A stretch of DNA of 64,000 nt from Serratia sp. DD3 (GCF_000496755.2 NZ_AYKS02000044.1:39239-103238); one strand, 5' to 3'; counted from the stretch's first letter, positions 50,315-58,892 are shown. The notes: generated by a model not told the origin, from the letters alone. Numbers and translations are program-made.

Positions 50315-50734
50315 TTATAAAAACCATTCTGGTTTCACACCAAAACGAGCCGACAGTGCCTTAATGTGAGTGATGGTCAAAGAACGCTGACCAGACAGAA
50401 TCTGGCTAATCAGTGATTTAGAACCGATCTCCTCTTTGAGATCAGAATAAGACAGCTTGTGCTGGTCAATCAGGGTACGCAGCAGTGCAACGCCGACCGG
50501 CATTTCAGCGATAGCTTTGTTGAATTCAGCGAAACGAGGGCTGTTATCTTCATAGTCGGCAATCTTACTCGCCAGTAAGTCAATAAGTGGGTTCTCGTCG
50601 TCGTTCTCGATCAGGTAGTCCACCAGCTCCATAGCTTCGCGGTAATCGCTCTCGGACGAACTGCCCCCCAGGAAGGGGACAGCAGCTATGAGTTGTTTGG
50701 TTGCTTCAATGGCTTTTGCAGTGTCGATAATCAT
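50315..50734 (-). CDS. HigA-family antitoxin (orphan)
   Basis: This 139-residue protein resembles E. coli HigA/YgjM. The N-terminal half (AVPFLGG, ELVDYLIENDDENPLIDLL) is the family extension and the C-terminal half is an XRE helix-turn-helix (LSYSDLKEEIGSKSLISQIL). HigA binds the HigB mRNA-interferase and represses its own promoter. Its ATG overlaps the stop of a higB remnant that keeps only its last 27 codons. It is therefore an antitoxin without a working toxin and its promoter is gone. Confidence 0.85.
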   Translation of the reverse strand: MIIDTAKAIEATKQLIAAVPFLGGSSSESDYREAMELVDYLIENDDENPLIDLLASKIADYEDNSPRFAEFNKAIAEMPVGVALLRTLIDQHKLSYSDLKEEIGSKSLISQILSGQRSLTITHIKALSARFGVKPEWFL

Positions 50735-50814
50735 TCTTTGTTCTCCCTGTAATAGCGGCTCAACTTGTCGTAATCAGCATGGGTTGCGATGTGCTTCACA
50801 TAGAATTGATTTGC
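50731..50814 (-). pseudogene. 3' remnant of higB toxin
   Basis: Directly upstream of higA and overlapping it (ATGA), 27 codons read ANQFYVKHIATHADYDKLSR and end YYRENKE, the C-terminal signature of HigB-type toxins. The next codon upstream is an in-frame TAA, and the sequence then changes to the left part of the island repeat. The rest of the toxin, with the catalytic core, is missing. Confidence 0.75.
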
Positions 50815-50890
50815 TTATCTAGTTCCCTCATTGATGAGGGAACCATGGGATAACTCGCTGTTTCAATTTACTCAATTTGCTTGCGCGACT

Positions 50891-51177
50891 TTACCCGATT
50901 AGTTTCAGGTCGGCTCTGCGGTGCCGCTTTTGCTCATCGTAGTAATTCTCATGCGTTCCTAGGCTCAGGAGATAGATTGTTAGTTTTTGGTCCAGCCAAG
51001 TGTAGCCAAGCAGGTATTGCTGCTTCCCATGTAAAACTTATGTACCCACAGATAGCGGAGATCGCCTTTCGTGCGTTCGCCTATCTCTGGGTTTGCGATG
51101 ATGCACTCAATCTCTTCATCAACGCTGTACTGATCTTCTTTACTCAGGCGATTAAAGACTTGACCGGTAAACCTCAA
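50891..51177 (-). pseudogene. ParE/RelE-type toxin, frameshifted (copy A)
   Basis: The frame starts well (MRFTGQVFNRLSKEDQYSVD, then CIIANPEIGERTKGDL and WVHKFYMGS) but ends after 65 residues. One base out of phase the rest of the toxin is intact: QQYLLGYTWLDQKLTIYLLS, then THENYYDEQKR and ADLKLIG with TAA at 50891. A single-base deletion in the AAGCAGCAAT stretch explains it. It overlaps the antitoxin stop by four bases. Copy B has the same lesion. Confidence 0.85.
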
Positions 51178-51410
51178 TTTCCTGACCTGTCTTTTCTGCG
51201 CACATATTTCTTCATTCTCCCGTTGTCCATTTCTGATTTCGCCAGCAGGATTTCGTTGATAAAGGAAAACGGTAGATCGGGATTGTCCTCAGCAATCCGG
51301 CCAATCTTAGCCCAGTGCTCAATCTGTTTGGGCACGCTACGGCTCATCGCGTCTGCGTGTATTTTAACTTCTTTAACAAAATCATCATCTAAGCGGATGC
51401 TTGTTGCCAT
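51174..51410 (-). CDS. ParD-like antitoxin (copy A)
   Basis: This 78-residue protein begins MATSIRLDDDFVKEVKIHAD, a ribbon-helix-helix DNA-binding start, and continues with the helical tail that covers the toxin (SVPKQIEHWAKIGRIAEDNP). GAGG lies six bases before the ATG at 51410. It precedes the frameshifted toxin and overlaps it by four bases. With the toxin broken it may still act on related toxins elsewhere; that is inference. Confidence 0.82.
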   Translation of the reverse strand: MATSIRLDDDFVKEVKIHADAMSRSVPKQIEHWAKIGRIAEDNPDLPFSFINEILLAKSEMDNGRMKKYVRRKDRSGN

Positions 51411-51765
51411 TTTAAACCTCATGATGTAGTCACCCGAGCCTGTAAGGTATTGGGGTGGTTTCAATTGCTACGTTAGTGTTTGACGCACTACAGTCGTTAT
51501 TGCGCGACAATTTGTCGCACAATGCAACTTAATTACGTGCGAGGTCGATTACTTGTTGGCTAATTGTGTCTGCTTCACGCTCTGAGCTAACAGCTAGATT
51601 TAACCGTGGCTAACACAGCAGGCCATCAGGCCAGGTTGCCGCCAATCAATGAAAGAGTCAGCAATCCCCCATCCTTTGTGGTAACAGCTTTTGGCAGGTT
51701 TCCATCACTATTGGGCATATAGTTTTATACAGACCAACGACCGGAATCCCTCAGTTCTTGTGCAC

Positions 51766-51944
51766 AAAGTGTCAAGTTTATTGCCCTACTTGCCCTGTTC
51801 ACTTTTGAGCTTTTTGCCCTACTCGGAACCCGTGTCAGTACTGGCTTTAGTCTATGTTGGTATGGGCAAAAACCCTGCCGGTTGATGTATAGAAATATTA
51901 AGGTTTTTCAAGCGTGAAAGACAAAAGTGTAAAGCGGCCATATA
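51766..51944. repeat. 180-bp noncoding repeat, copy 1
   Basis: This runs from AAAGTGTCAAG to GTGTAAAGCGGCCATATA. A diverged copy lies at 58438-58614 and an almost identical one at 63430-63608. It contains two related T/C-rich lines (TTGCCCTACTTGCCCTGTTC, TTTTTGCCCTACTCGG). No coding frame is shared by all copies. It occupies most of the gap 51411-52056, where I see no gene; the segment just upstream has a TTGCGCGACAATTTGTCGCACAA dyad (about 51498-51520). Confidence 0.8.
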
Positions 51945-52056
51945 TCTGAATATATCGCTTATATTCGAATTGCCTGACTGACACTAAACTGTTAGAAAGG
52001 CGGTACGTTAGACTGATTTTATGGTAAATCCGCAGAAAAAATGAGAAGGGGTTAAT

Positions 52057-52566
52057 ATGCGACAAGTCACTATTGTTGCTTATGATGAGCAGTGGCCTAG
52101 CCTATTTGAGGCTGAAAGCTCACTGTTACAGATAACACTTGGCAAGGTGATCTCGCGGATTCACCATGTTGGCAGCACGTCGGTACCGGAGTTGGCAGCA
52201 AAACCAGTCATAGACATATTGCTGGAGGTTGTTAGTCTGAATGAGTTGGATAACTTAAACGTTGAAATGGTGCGAGCTGGATATAATGCACGTGGCGAAA
52301 ATGGTATTTCAAATCGCAGGTATTTCACCAAGGGCGGGGATCAACGTAGTCACCAAGTTCATGCTTTCGTCGTCGGTGATACGCAAATCGTAAAACATCT
52401 GGTATTCCGTGATTATCTGATAAAAAACAAGAAAGCAGCAGAACTGTATGCCGAGATAAAACGTGCAGCGGTGCTAGCAAGTGAAAACGATATTCATCGC
52501 TATAGCGCTTTTAAGGCAGACTTCATTGAACATCATCTTCGACTAGCGCTCATGAACCTAGAATGA
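52057..52566 (+). CDS. GrpB/UPF0157 nucleotidyltransferase-like protein (copy A)
   Basis: This 169-residue protein matches the GrpB (UPF0157) family. Residues 35-56, HHVGSTSVPELAAKPVIDIL, carry the GS and Asp of the nucleotidyltransferase fold, and the tail YSAFKADFIEHHLRLAL is typical. The family has no proven substrate; it is related to domains fused to dephospho-CoA kinase. It has its own AAGGGG site. The first 93 codons are duplicated at 63721. Confidence 0.85.
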   Translation: MRQVTIVAYDEQWPSLFEAESSLLQITLGKVISRIHHVGSTSVPELAAKPVIDILLEVVSLNELDNLNVEMVRAGYNARGENGISNRRYFTKGGDQRSHQVHAFVVGDTQIVKHLVFRDYLIKNKKAAELYAEIKRAAVLASENDIHRYSAFKADFIEHHLRLALMNLE

Positions 52567-52594
52567 TAGATAGCGTTTTTCGCCCTGATCAAGG

Positions 52595-53071
52595 TCATTT
52601 GAATAAATTCGATGCAGGAGTTCCAATTAACTTCCTCTCAATTATTTCAATGATCAGATCGAGTGGAAAAATTATTTCATTGGTATATTTCAGCTCTTCA
52701 ATTGTCCACCAGTGGTGATCTCGAATAACTTTCTTTTCGTTGCTAGTCCACCTCGAGCGGTCAATATCTGATTTATCAGCATTAATAATAAAGAAACGTT
52801 CTTCTGCAAGAACAGTTTCACCACTTGGTAGCATCATTTTAAAGTTTCTGGATGCTATCTGCGGCCCTGCTGTTGTTCTTGTTAGCCCCGTCTCTTCAAA
52901 TAATTCGCGCAAAGCAGCCTGCTCGTAAGATTCATTGTGTTCAAGCCCTCCACCTGGAGTTGCCCAGTATGCATTTCCACTCAACGCATCATCTTTATGG
53001 CAGAAACTAAAGAGCAAGACGTGATTTTCAGGTGAAAGAACTATTAACCGAGATGCTGGTCGAGTACGCAA
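52595..53071 (-). CDS. Nudix hydrolase
   Basis: This 158-residue protein has a full Nudix box starting GGGLEHNESYEQAALRELFE and ending ETGL, at about residues 40-63. It opens MRTRPASRLIVLSPENHVLL and ends with a Trp-rich segment (DHHWWTIEEL). The substrate, probably a nucleoside diphosphate derivative, is unknown. It converges on the GrpB-like gene (28 bp between stops) and lies next to the IS110 element. Confidence 0.9.
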   Translation of the reverse strand: MRTRPASRLIVLSPENHVLLFSFCHKDDALSGNAYWATPGGGLEHNESYEQAALRELFEETGLTRTTAGPQIASRNFKMMLPSGETVLAEERFFIINADKSDIDRSRWTSNEKKVIRDHHWWTIEELKYTNEIIFPLDLIIEIIERKLIGTPASNLFK

Positions 53072-53183
53072 AAATCCCCCTATATATAAAATGTCAACTT
53101 CAACTTTTGAAGTTATATAAACATAATTTTCATTAAAAATCGCCTAATATAACGGCATTCTCTCGCAGCTTTAACTACATTCA

Positions 53184-53242
53184 ACTTCCACTTTTCGCTT
53201 ATAGCAGACCTGACAGCCCATCAGTATGCCCGTTTCGTGCCA
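53184..53242. repeat. 60-bp island repeat, copy a
   Basis: This runs from ACTTCCACTTTTCGC to the end CGTTTCGTGCCA. Copies are at 56194-56252 (close), 58621-58665 (shorter) and 61356-61415 (diverged). Each lies at a junction between genes of the island. Confidence 0.7.
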
Positions 53243-53249
53243 AATATAG

Positions 53250-54760
53250 TCATTCGAACCCTGAGAGTTACACTTTTAAGTGATTCAGGGTATGCGCTTA
53301 CTGGTTACGAATATTGTGCCAGAATCATGTGATTTGATGATTGCCGCTTTGCTTTCGAGCCAGTAAGTGCTCCACGTTCGCTAACGAATACTCAGGGCAT
53401 GCAGACAAACTGCTGACTATATTTCTTTCGAAGAGCGTGGAATGCATACCAATCCCCGGTGAAAAGGAGTTGGTTATGACTGCGATAGATCAGTTTGCTG
53501 CTCATGTTGGTTTGGACTGGGCGGATAAAAAACACGATGTCTGCGTTCAGTTTAAAAACGGTGAGCGTATATTCCATGTGGTTGAACATACTCCGGAAGC
53601 CCTTGATATCTGGCTTACCAAGTTACACCAGAAGGTAAAAGGCAGGATCGCTATAGCTCTCGAACTGAAAAAGGGCCCGGTAGTGTATGCTCTCCAGAAG
53701 TACCCATTTGTCACTGTTTTTCCAGTACACGCGTTGTCACTGGCCCGCTATCGGCAGACCTTTTGGCCAAGTGGTGCGAAGGATGATCCGCAGGATGCTG
53801 AGTTAGCGTTAGAGTTGATGCTACGCTATCCCGAAAAGATCAAAGCCATTGAACCCGACAATGCGGATATTCGATTACTTCAACAGCTAGTTGAACAGCG
53901 TCGACTGCTGGTCGAAGACAAACGCCGTTTTGTGAATCGTCTCATCAACACGCTTAAGCAGTATTATCCTCAGCCCCTGGAATGGTTCTCGCATCGGGGT
54001 AGCTTACTATTGTGTGAACTGATTATGCGGTGGCCCAGTCTGCAACAACTGAAACGCGCCAGGCGCGACACGATCCGCAACTTTCTGAATGCCAAAGGTG
54101 GCCGTGCAATGGCCCTTACCGAGCAACGTGTTGCGAGTATTGATAACGCGATCCCATTGACGACAGACCCGAGTGTTATAGAGGCTAATGCTTTGATGGC
54201 AACAGCACTGGCGACACAAATTAAAGTCGTGAGTGAAATCATCAAAACCTATGACGAACGAATCGAAACGCTGTTTGACACATTGCCAGACGCGGGGCTG
54301 TTCAAATCACTTCCGGGCATGGGGCCGTGTATGGGCCCACGGATGCTTGCTGCACTTGGTGATAACCGTGACCGGTTTAACAGCGCTGAAGAAATTCAAA
54401 ACTACGCAGGTATTGCACCGGTGACAGAACGAAGTGGCCAGAAATCCTGGGTTCACTGGCGATGGCAGTGTGCAAAGTTCGTCCGGCAGACATTCGTGGA
54501 ATGGACTGCGAAGACGGTTAACTCATCATACTGGGCCAAACTGTATTATCAGGGGCTGCGAGAAAAAGGAAAATCTCATCAGTCAGCGATCCGGGCTCTG
54601 GCATTCAAATGGATAAGGATAATTTACCGCTGCTGGAAGACCAGAACCCAGTACGACGAAGCAAAATATTTGCAGGCTCTCGAGGCGCGACACTCGCCCT
54701 TACTGAAGTCATAAAAAGCTTGTCGAATGTCTCAGGGCGTGAAGCGGACATTGCTGGCAT
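53250..54760 (+). mobile_element. IS110-family insertion sequence (approximate limits)
   Basis: The transposase gene sits inside noncoding flanks. On the left, a hairpin ACCCTGA (53258-53264)/TCAGGGT (53285-53291) encloses CACTT/AAGTG. A short direct match, CTCAGGGCATG (about 53391) and CTCAGGGCGTG (about 54731), may mark the borders. IS110 elements have no obvious inverted ends, so the limits are uncertain. The family is known to encode a bridge RNA in a flank. Confidence 0.6.
53476..54714 (+). CDS. IS110-family transposase
   Basis: This 412-residue DEDD transposase has the N-terminal RuvC-like motifs HVGLDWADKKHDV (first Asp), IALELKKGP (Glu) and AKDDPQDAELALEL (Asp pair). A coiled-coil middle and the C-terminal Transposase_20 domain follow, with LPGMGPCMGPRMLAALGD and the serine-bearing YAGIAPVTERSGQK. 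ATG 53476 has AAGGAG six bases upstream; the long in-frame extension to 53341 is not coding. The gene is intact, so the element may be active. Confidence 0.92.
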   Translation: MTAIDQFAAHVGLDWADKKHDVCVQFKNGERIFHVVEHTPEALDIWLTKLHQKVKGRIAIALELKKGPVVYALQKYPFVTVFPVHALSLARYRQTFWPSGAKDDPQDAELALELMLRYPEKIKAIEPDNADIRLLQQLVEQRRLLVEDKRRFVNRLINTLKQYYPQPLEWFSHRGSLLLCELIMRWPSLQQLKRARRDTIRNFLNAKGGRAMALTEQRVASIDNAIPLTTDPSVIEANALMATALATQIKVVSEIIKTYDERIETLFDTLPDAGLFKSLPGMGPCMGPRMLAALGDNRDRFNSAEEIQNYAGIAPVTERSGQKSWVHWRWQCAKFVRQTFVEWTAKTVNSSYWAKLYYQGLREKGKSHQSAIRALAFKWIRIIYRCWKTRTQYDEAKYLQALEARHSPLLKS

Positions 54761-55088
54761 CACAATATGTTAATCAACGGGTAGCTGGTCAGCGCTACAT
54801 TATGAGGCATTAATGGCTTGGATTGATGCACTGACAGCACGTGTCGCAGAACTGGTGTCAAAAAATTCGAGGGGGCCAGCAATAGTGTAATCATTATATT
54901 TAATGGTACTACTACACATATATATGCGCGCGGTGCTAAGTTAGTAAATGAAATAGCTGTACTATTCATTTTCAAGCAGTATGCTTTATAGAGATTTGAC
55001 GATTTTTTGATACAAAAAATTAACTACTTTCGTGCTCTCTGATATAATGCGATAGACATGCATACTGACGAGCAAACTGTTCTCTTTA
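54715..55088. other. Gene-free stretch between IS110 and the Lit-like gene
   Basis: This holds the likely right end of the IS and a short frame (MAWIDALTARVAELVSKNSR at about 54813) that looks like the start of a coiled coil but ends after 25 codons. From about 54880 the DNA becomes AT-rich, marking the start of the foreign segment. I see no gene. Confidence 0.5.
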
Positions 55089-56141
55089 TTGACAAATTTA
55101 AACGGTGAAACTTTGACTAAGAGCAAAAATGAAATTATCGAAGAGTTGGGATTGGATACGTTAAATATCAATGAGTATGAAGGCAAGAACTTCGAAGTAT
55201 ACAAGTATTTCGAAGGTGAATTTGAGAAACTTATCAGTACAAATGCTGAACTCTATGGGATAAAGCCTGTCACTTTTTATATAGATAACTCTACGACATG
55301 TAACGCTTTTGCTATAAAACGTAATGGTTATAATATTATAGGGATCACTAAAGGTTATCCTATTCTTATTGGGAATAAATTCAAGGAAGATTTTTTTGAT
55401 AGTTTATTATTTGCTGCATTTTTAAATAATGAAAGTGTTTCAGATGGCTTTGCGTCGTTATATAAAAATGAAAATTTCTCATTTAGTAAGTTCATGCTTG
55501 ATTGCTCAATTCACTTTACGTTTCATCATGAATTCCGTCATTTACTACAGTTTAATGCAATCAAAGATAAAACAGACAACCATCTCACAGAGAATTGTTT
55601 TGAACGACCTTTCGATCTTAAAAAACATATTCTAGAATACGATGCTGATAAAAGTTCCGCTAATAAAGTTGTGCTATATGTTGCAAGTATTCTTAGAAAG
55701 TTTGGCTTTCGAACTGATGGTGAATTTTTAGCATTAATATATTGTGCATTAGGCAGTTTATTTATTACTAGAGTGTTGTTCAATTATGGCTTAGTTGGGC
55801 AATGGCAAGAACCTCTTAAACCTAACCCGATGAAATTTTATACCAAAGAGAACTGGCATCCTCATCCCGCGATTAGGGCACTCAACTTGCTGGATAGCTT
55901 CAATGTATTTATTTCAGATCGGTATCCTCATCTGAAAATTGAAGCCCAAAAATTGATAACAAATAGTATGGGGATTACGAAGTTGTACCTAGATAAATTA
56001 TTACCAAATGTGGATACAGCAGGTTTGATCTTTGGGGATATGTTCTCAGAAATAGAGAAATCTAATGAATACAATAACTACTTACATAATGAAGCTTTGA
56101 GCGACCCGATAATACAAAAACTGATTGATAAGTCACTATGA
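55089..56141 (+). CDS. Lit-like (U49-type) metallopeptidase, candidate phage-exclusion protein
   Basis: This 350-residue, AT-rich gene encodes a zincin. FTFHHEFRHLLQFN holds HExxH (His147-Glu148-x-x-His151), and EYDADKSS (183-190) supplies the third ligand. HPHPAIRALNLLD near 257 matches the downstream HP-x-x-x-R block of the same fold. The order HHEFRH, E-x-D-A-D, then HP...R resembles E. coli Lit, the prophage protease that cleaves EF-Tu and aborts T4 infection. A hydrophobic patch lies at about 217-235. The start is TTG at 55089 or, better spaced behind GGTGAAAC, TTG at 55113; no ATG fits. The target is unknown. Confidence 0.62.
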   Translation: MTNLNGETLTKSKNEIIEELGLDTLNINEYEGKNFEVYKYFEGEFEKLISTNAELYGIKPVTFYIDNSTTCNAFAIKRNGYNIIGITKGYPILIGNKFKEDFFDSLLFAAFLNNESVSDGFASLYKNENFSFSKFMLDCSIHFTFHHEFRHLLQFNAIKDKTDNHLTENCFERPFDLKKHILEYDADKSSANKVVLYVASILRKFGFRTDGEFLALIYCALGSLFITRVLFNYGLVGQWQEPLKPNPMKFYTKENWHPHPAIRALNLLDSFNVFISDRYPHLKIEAQKLITNSMGITKLYLDKLLPNVDTAGLIFGDMFSEIEKSNEYNNYLHNEALSDPIIQKLIDKSL

Positions 56142-56193
56142 ATTGCAACTGTTTCTGTAGTCACTTTCATGAGAGCAGACCACAAAAGTGACT

Positions 56194-56252
56194 ACTTCCG
56201 CTCTTCGCTCATAGCAGACCTGACAGCCCATCAGTATGCCAGTTTCGTGCCA
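56194..56252. repeat. 60-bp island repeat, copy b
   Basis: ACTTCCGCTCTTCGC to CAGTTTCGTGCCA, the closest match to the copy at 53184-53242. It follows the Lit-like gene by 52 bp. Confidence 0.75.
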
Positions 56253-56419
56253 GGAGCTGACATTGCGAGCATCGTGGTGTACTTGTCAGCTTTACACCGA
56301 TGAAGCACATACATCGCGTAAACTGGTTCTACTTATCACTACCGTTAAAAATGGCGAGATTACCTATGATGGCGATGCAGAACATTATGTTACGGGGTAT
56401 GGCCTTAAAGAAAATTCCT

Positions 56420-56583
56420 GCCTTGCTATATGCCTGCTCAGGGCCGACGTGCGTCACACAGCCACTTATCCCCTGATGAAGTGGATGACTGGAGCCCCGA
56501 AGGATTGAACGCATTAACTGAGTGGGCCAAGGAGTGATCGTTGGCCTATGCTGATTCATGCTTGATCTGGTGCTTTTGTTGAA
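56420..56583 (+). pseudogene. Gene 3'-end remnant, copy B
   Basis: This is nearly the same DNA as 49910-50073, with a one-base loss in the CCACTTATCCCC stretch that breaks the frame. Upstream sequence 56330-56419 reads ITTVKNGEITYDGDAEHYVT in the frame that joins it, so more of the lost gene is preserved here. No start or function is recognised. From 56584 to 56792 I see only the likely promoter of the next operon. Confidence 0.45.
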
Positions 56584-56792
56584 CTGAGCGAAGCATAATG
56601 TGATAGTTGGCTTGGTGCCAGGAGCGGATGTTTAGTGGTTCTAAAAACTCTCATGCGCGGCCAAATTTTGTCGACCACTACAATCACAATTTTACTGATT
56701 TGCAGGAAATTGATTGTCTATTTTAGCATCAGATCAATAGGTTTTGCGCTTTATTTTATCTATAATCAGGGGTAAACGTCAGGGGAACGAGT

Positions 56793-57938
56793 ATGGCAAC
56801 GGCAAATATAAATACAGCAATGCTAACTTGGGCGCGTCAGCGTTCCGGCTATTCTTTGCCTGCATTTGCCGCTAAATGCACCGTCAGCGAAGAACGCCTG
56901 ATTCAGTGGGAATCCGGCGTGCAGCCCATGACGTTTAATCAGGCAATGCTTTTCGCTGAAAAGGCGCATGTCCCTTTCGGTTATCTGTTTCTGATAGCCC
57001 CACCAGTTGAAACGCTCCCCATCCCCGATTTGAGAACACAGGACAATCGCCCTGTTCATCAACCGAGCGCAGAATTATTGGATCTGGTAAAACTGATGCT
57101 CCAGCGTCAGGAATGGTACAGGGAATATCTTAGGCAGCAGTTGGCTGAACCCAACCCATTTGTCGGACGTTTATCTATGCGCAACAGCGTCGATACTATC
57201 GTCGAAGATATCCAGCAGGCATTGCGAGTTGGGCGATATCCTGAACGTGGCAACAGCGATGGTTACTATCGGGATCTGGTTAATCGTATAGAATCCCTCG
57301 GGATTTTAGTCATGCGGCAGGCTAATCTGGGCCATTTCACTCGGCCTTTACAGGTGGAAGAGTTTCGCGGGTTCGCCATTACCGATGAATATGCCCCCAT
57401 TATTTTCGTCAACCACGCCGACGCCCCTGGCGCCCGGTTGTTTACGCTAATCCATGAACTGTGCCATATCTGGATCGGACAGTCCGGTATTTCCGACGGA
57501 GATGCACGTACTTCTCGTAAAGAAGAAATTTTATGCAATGCCGTGGCTGCTGAATTTCTGGTTCCGGCAGAGGAATTTACACAACTCTGGCAACCAGACC
57601 TAGAGTTCTGGCAGGATAATCTGGCTCCTCTGGAACTTCACTTTCGGGTTAGCCGGTGGGTACTGACACGACGAGCATTAACACTGAAGTTTATCGGATA
57701 TGATGACTATGCGGGATATATCGCGGGGCTGAAAGCTGAATGGCAGGAGCGAGAAAAAAATGGTAAAGGCGGTCCAGGCTATTACCAGATAAAAAAAGCG
57801 CAAATCAGCCTGCCCTTTTCCCGCGCGGTTGTCGGACAGGCGCTGAGTGGCCAGCTTTTACTTCGGGAGGCAAGCGCGCTTCTCGACGGTGTGAGGCCAG
57901 CTAAAATTCCTGTTTTTGCGAAGGAGCTAGGGGTATGA
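56793..57938 (+). CDS. XRE-ImmA/IrrE regulator-metallopeptidase (antitoxin-type)
   Basis: Residues 1-65 of this 381-residue protein are an XRE helix-turn-helix (LPAFAAKCTVSEERLIQWES) and about 155-260 an ImmA/IrrE metallopeptidase domain with HELCHIWIG (His221-Glu222, His225). Such proteins often pair with a PIN-like DUF4411 partner as a toxin-antitoxin or phage-responsive module. That partner follows with a four-base overlap (ATGA). CAGGGGAACGAGT precedes the ATG. Cleavage of a repressor or partner is the likely mode, by analogy with ImmA. Confidence 0.88.
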   Translation: MATANINTAMLTWARQRSGYSLPAFAAKCTVSEERLIQWESGVQPMTFNQAMLFAEKAHVPFGYLFLIAPPVETLPIPDLRTQDNRPVHQPSAELLDLVKLMLQRQEWYREYLRQQLAEPNPFVGRLSMRNSVDTIVEDIQQALRVGRYPERGNSDGYYRDLVNRIESLGILVMRQANLGHFTRPLQVEEFRGFAITDEYAPIIFVNHADAPGARLFTLIHELCHIWIGQSGISDGDARTSRKEEILCNAVAAEFLVPAEEFTQLWQPDLEFWQDNLAPLELHFRVSRWVLTRRALTLKFIGYDDYAGYIAGLKAEWQEREKNGKGGPGYYQIKKAQISLPFSRAVVGQALSGQLLLREASALLDGVRPAKIPVFAKELGV

Positions 57939-58426
57939 GATACCTGCTGGATGCAAACACGTATATTCAAGCGAAAAATCAGTATTACGGCATGGACATC
58001 TGCCCCGCTTACTGGCACTGGTTGGATCTTCAGTTTGAGCATGGACTCATAGGTAGCGTGGATATGATTGGTAGGGAACTAAAGGATGGCAATGACGAAC
58101 TGGCAGAGTGGGTAAAAGAACGTCCCGGTCATTTTATCAAAAACGACGATGCAGATACGCAAGCCGTTTTTACTCAAGTTGTTCAGACGGTTATGGCGGG
58201 TGATTACAATCCCGGCAATCGTGATAACTTTCTGGCAAAAGCCGATCCGTGGATTATAGCTAAAGCAAAGTCTATCGGTGCCGTGGTTGTGACACATGAG
58301 TCACTTGTTATTGAAGGTACTAAAAAAGTTAAAGTGCCAAACATCTGTCATCAATTCGGCGTTCCCTGTGTAAATACGTTCCAATTTCTGCGTGAATTAA
58401 ATGCACGGTTTGTATTAGGCTCATAG
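57935..58426 (+). CDS. DUF4411 PIN-like nuclease (toxin-type)
   Basis: This 163-residue protein begins MRYLLDANTYIQAKNQYYGM; Asp6 is the first PIN-type acidic residue, with Glu48 and Asp104 (KADPWIIAKAKSIGAVVVTH) as likely further metal ligands. DUF4411 proteins are PIN-like and coupled to XRE-ImmA genes. AAGGAG precedes the ATG inside the end of the upstream gene. It is presumably an RNA-cleaving toxin held by its partner; the target is unknown. Confidence 0.85.
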   Translation: MRYLLDANTYIQAKNQYYGMDICPAYWHWLDLQFEHGLIGSVDMIGRELKDGNDELAEWVKERPGHFIKNDDADTQAVFTQVVQTVMAGDYNPGNRDNFLAKADPWIIAKAKSIGAVVVTHESLVIEGTKKVKVPNICHQFGVPCVNTFQFLRELNARFVLGS

Positions 58427-58437
58427 ATCTTCAATAT

Positions 58438-58614
58438 AAAGTGTCAAGCCTATCGCCCTACTTGCCCCTGTTCACTTTTGGGCCTTGTGCCCTACTCGGA
58501 ACCCGCGTTAATACTGGCTTTAGTCTATGTTGATATGGGCGAAACTCCTTCCGCTTGATGTTATAAAACCCTATATTTTTCAAACGTGGAAGGCAAAAGT
58601 GTAAAGCGGCCATG
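58438..58614. repeat. 180-bp noncoding repeat, diverged copy 2
   Basis: AAAGTGTCAAG to GTGTAAAGCGGCCATGTA, colinear with 51766-51944 but with many substitutions. It lies 12 bp after the DUF4411 gene. Confidence 0.8.
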
Positions 58615-58620
58615 TATAGG

Positions 58621-58665
58621 CTCATAGCGGCCCTTGTAGCCCATCAGCCTGTCCGTTTCGTGCCA
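58621..58665. repeat. 60-bp island repeat, shortened copy c
   Basis: CTCATAGCGG to GTCCGTTTCGTGCCA; it lacks the left part of copies a and b. It directly follows the 180-bp repeat. From 58666 to 58892 the DNA is AT-rich with no gene; the promoter of the next gene should be here. Confidence 0.6.
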
Positions 58666-58892
58666 AGAGCAGAAGTTGATAAATATTTTAGGAAAAACAA
58701 AGGATTGAATTGCTACTAGTTAAACTGATAGTATCAATTATTAGGTGCTGCGCATGAAGATTATTGTATATAAAGTCGCATGTTTGTAAGGAGGTTGGTG
58801 TTACTAAATTGGAATATAAAAAATAAACACAAGTTAATTAATAGTATATTAGAGGTTAGGCTTGGGAATTATCCTTTTTAAGGTGATCAACT

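Larger units (their letters stand above)
50851..52336. repeat. Long direct repeat, copy A (continues past 52336)
   Basis: This block recurs at 62515-64000 with a constant offset of 11,664 bp, no indels, and about 20 substitutions seen by eye, mostly in the first 700 bp. The second copy runs off the window, so the true length is unknown. It carries a broken ParE-type toxin, its antitoxin, a noncoding repeat and a GrpB-like gene. A looser match (ATGAGGG...TAACT) extends a few bases left of 50851. Confidence 0.95.

Noticed and set aside
50881..51429. 182-codon plus-strand frame opposite the toxin-antitoxin locus (also at 62545-63093)
   Set aside because: It is preserved in both copies only because the DNA is duplicated; the minus strand has the recognisable ParD/ParE families.
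51691..51885. 64-codon plus-strand frame in the 180-bp repeat region
   Set aside because: The frame is not kept in the diverged copy at 58438-58614 and has no ribosome site.
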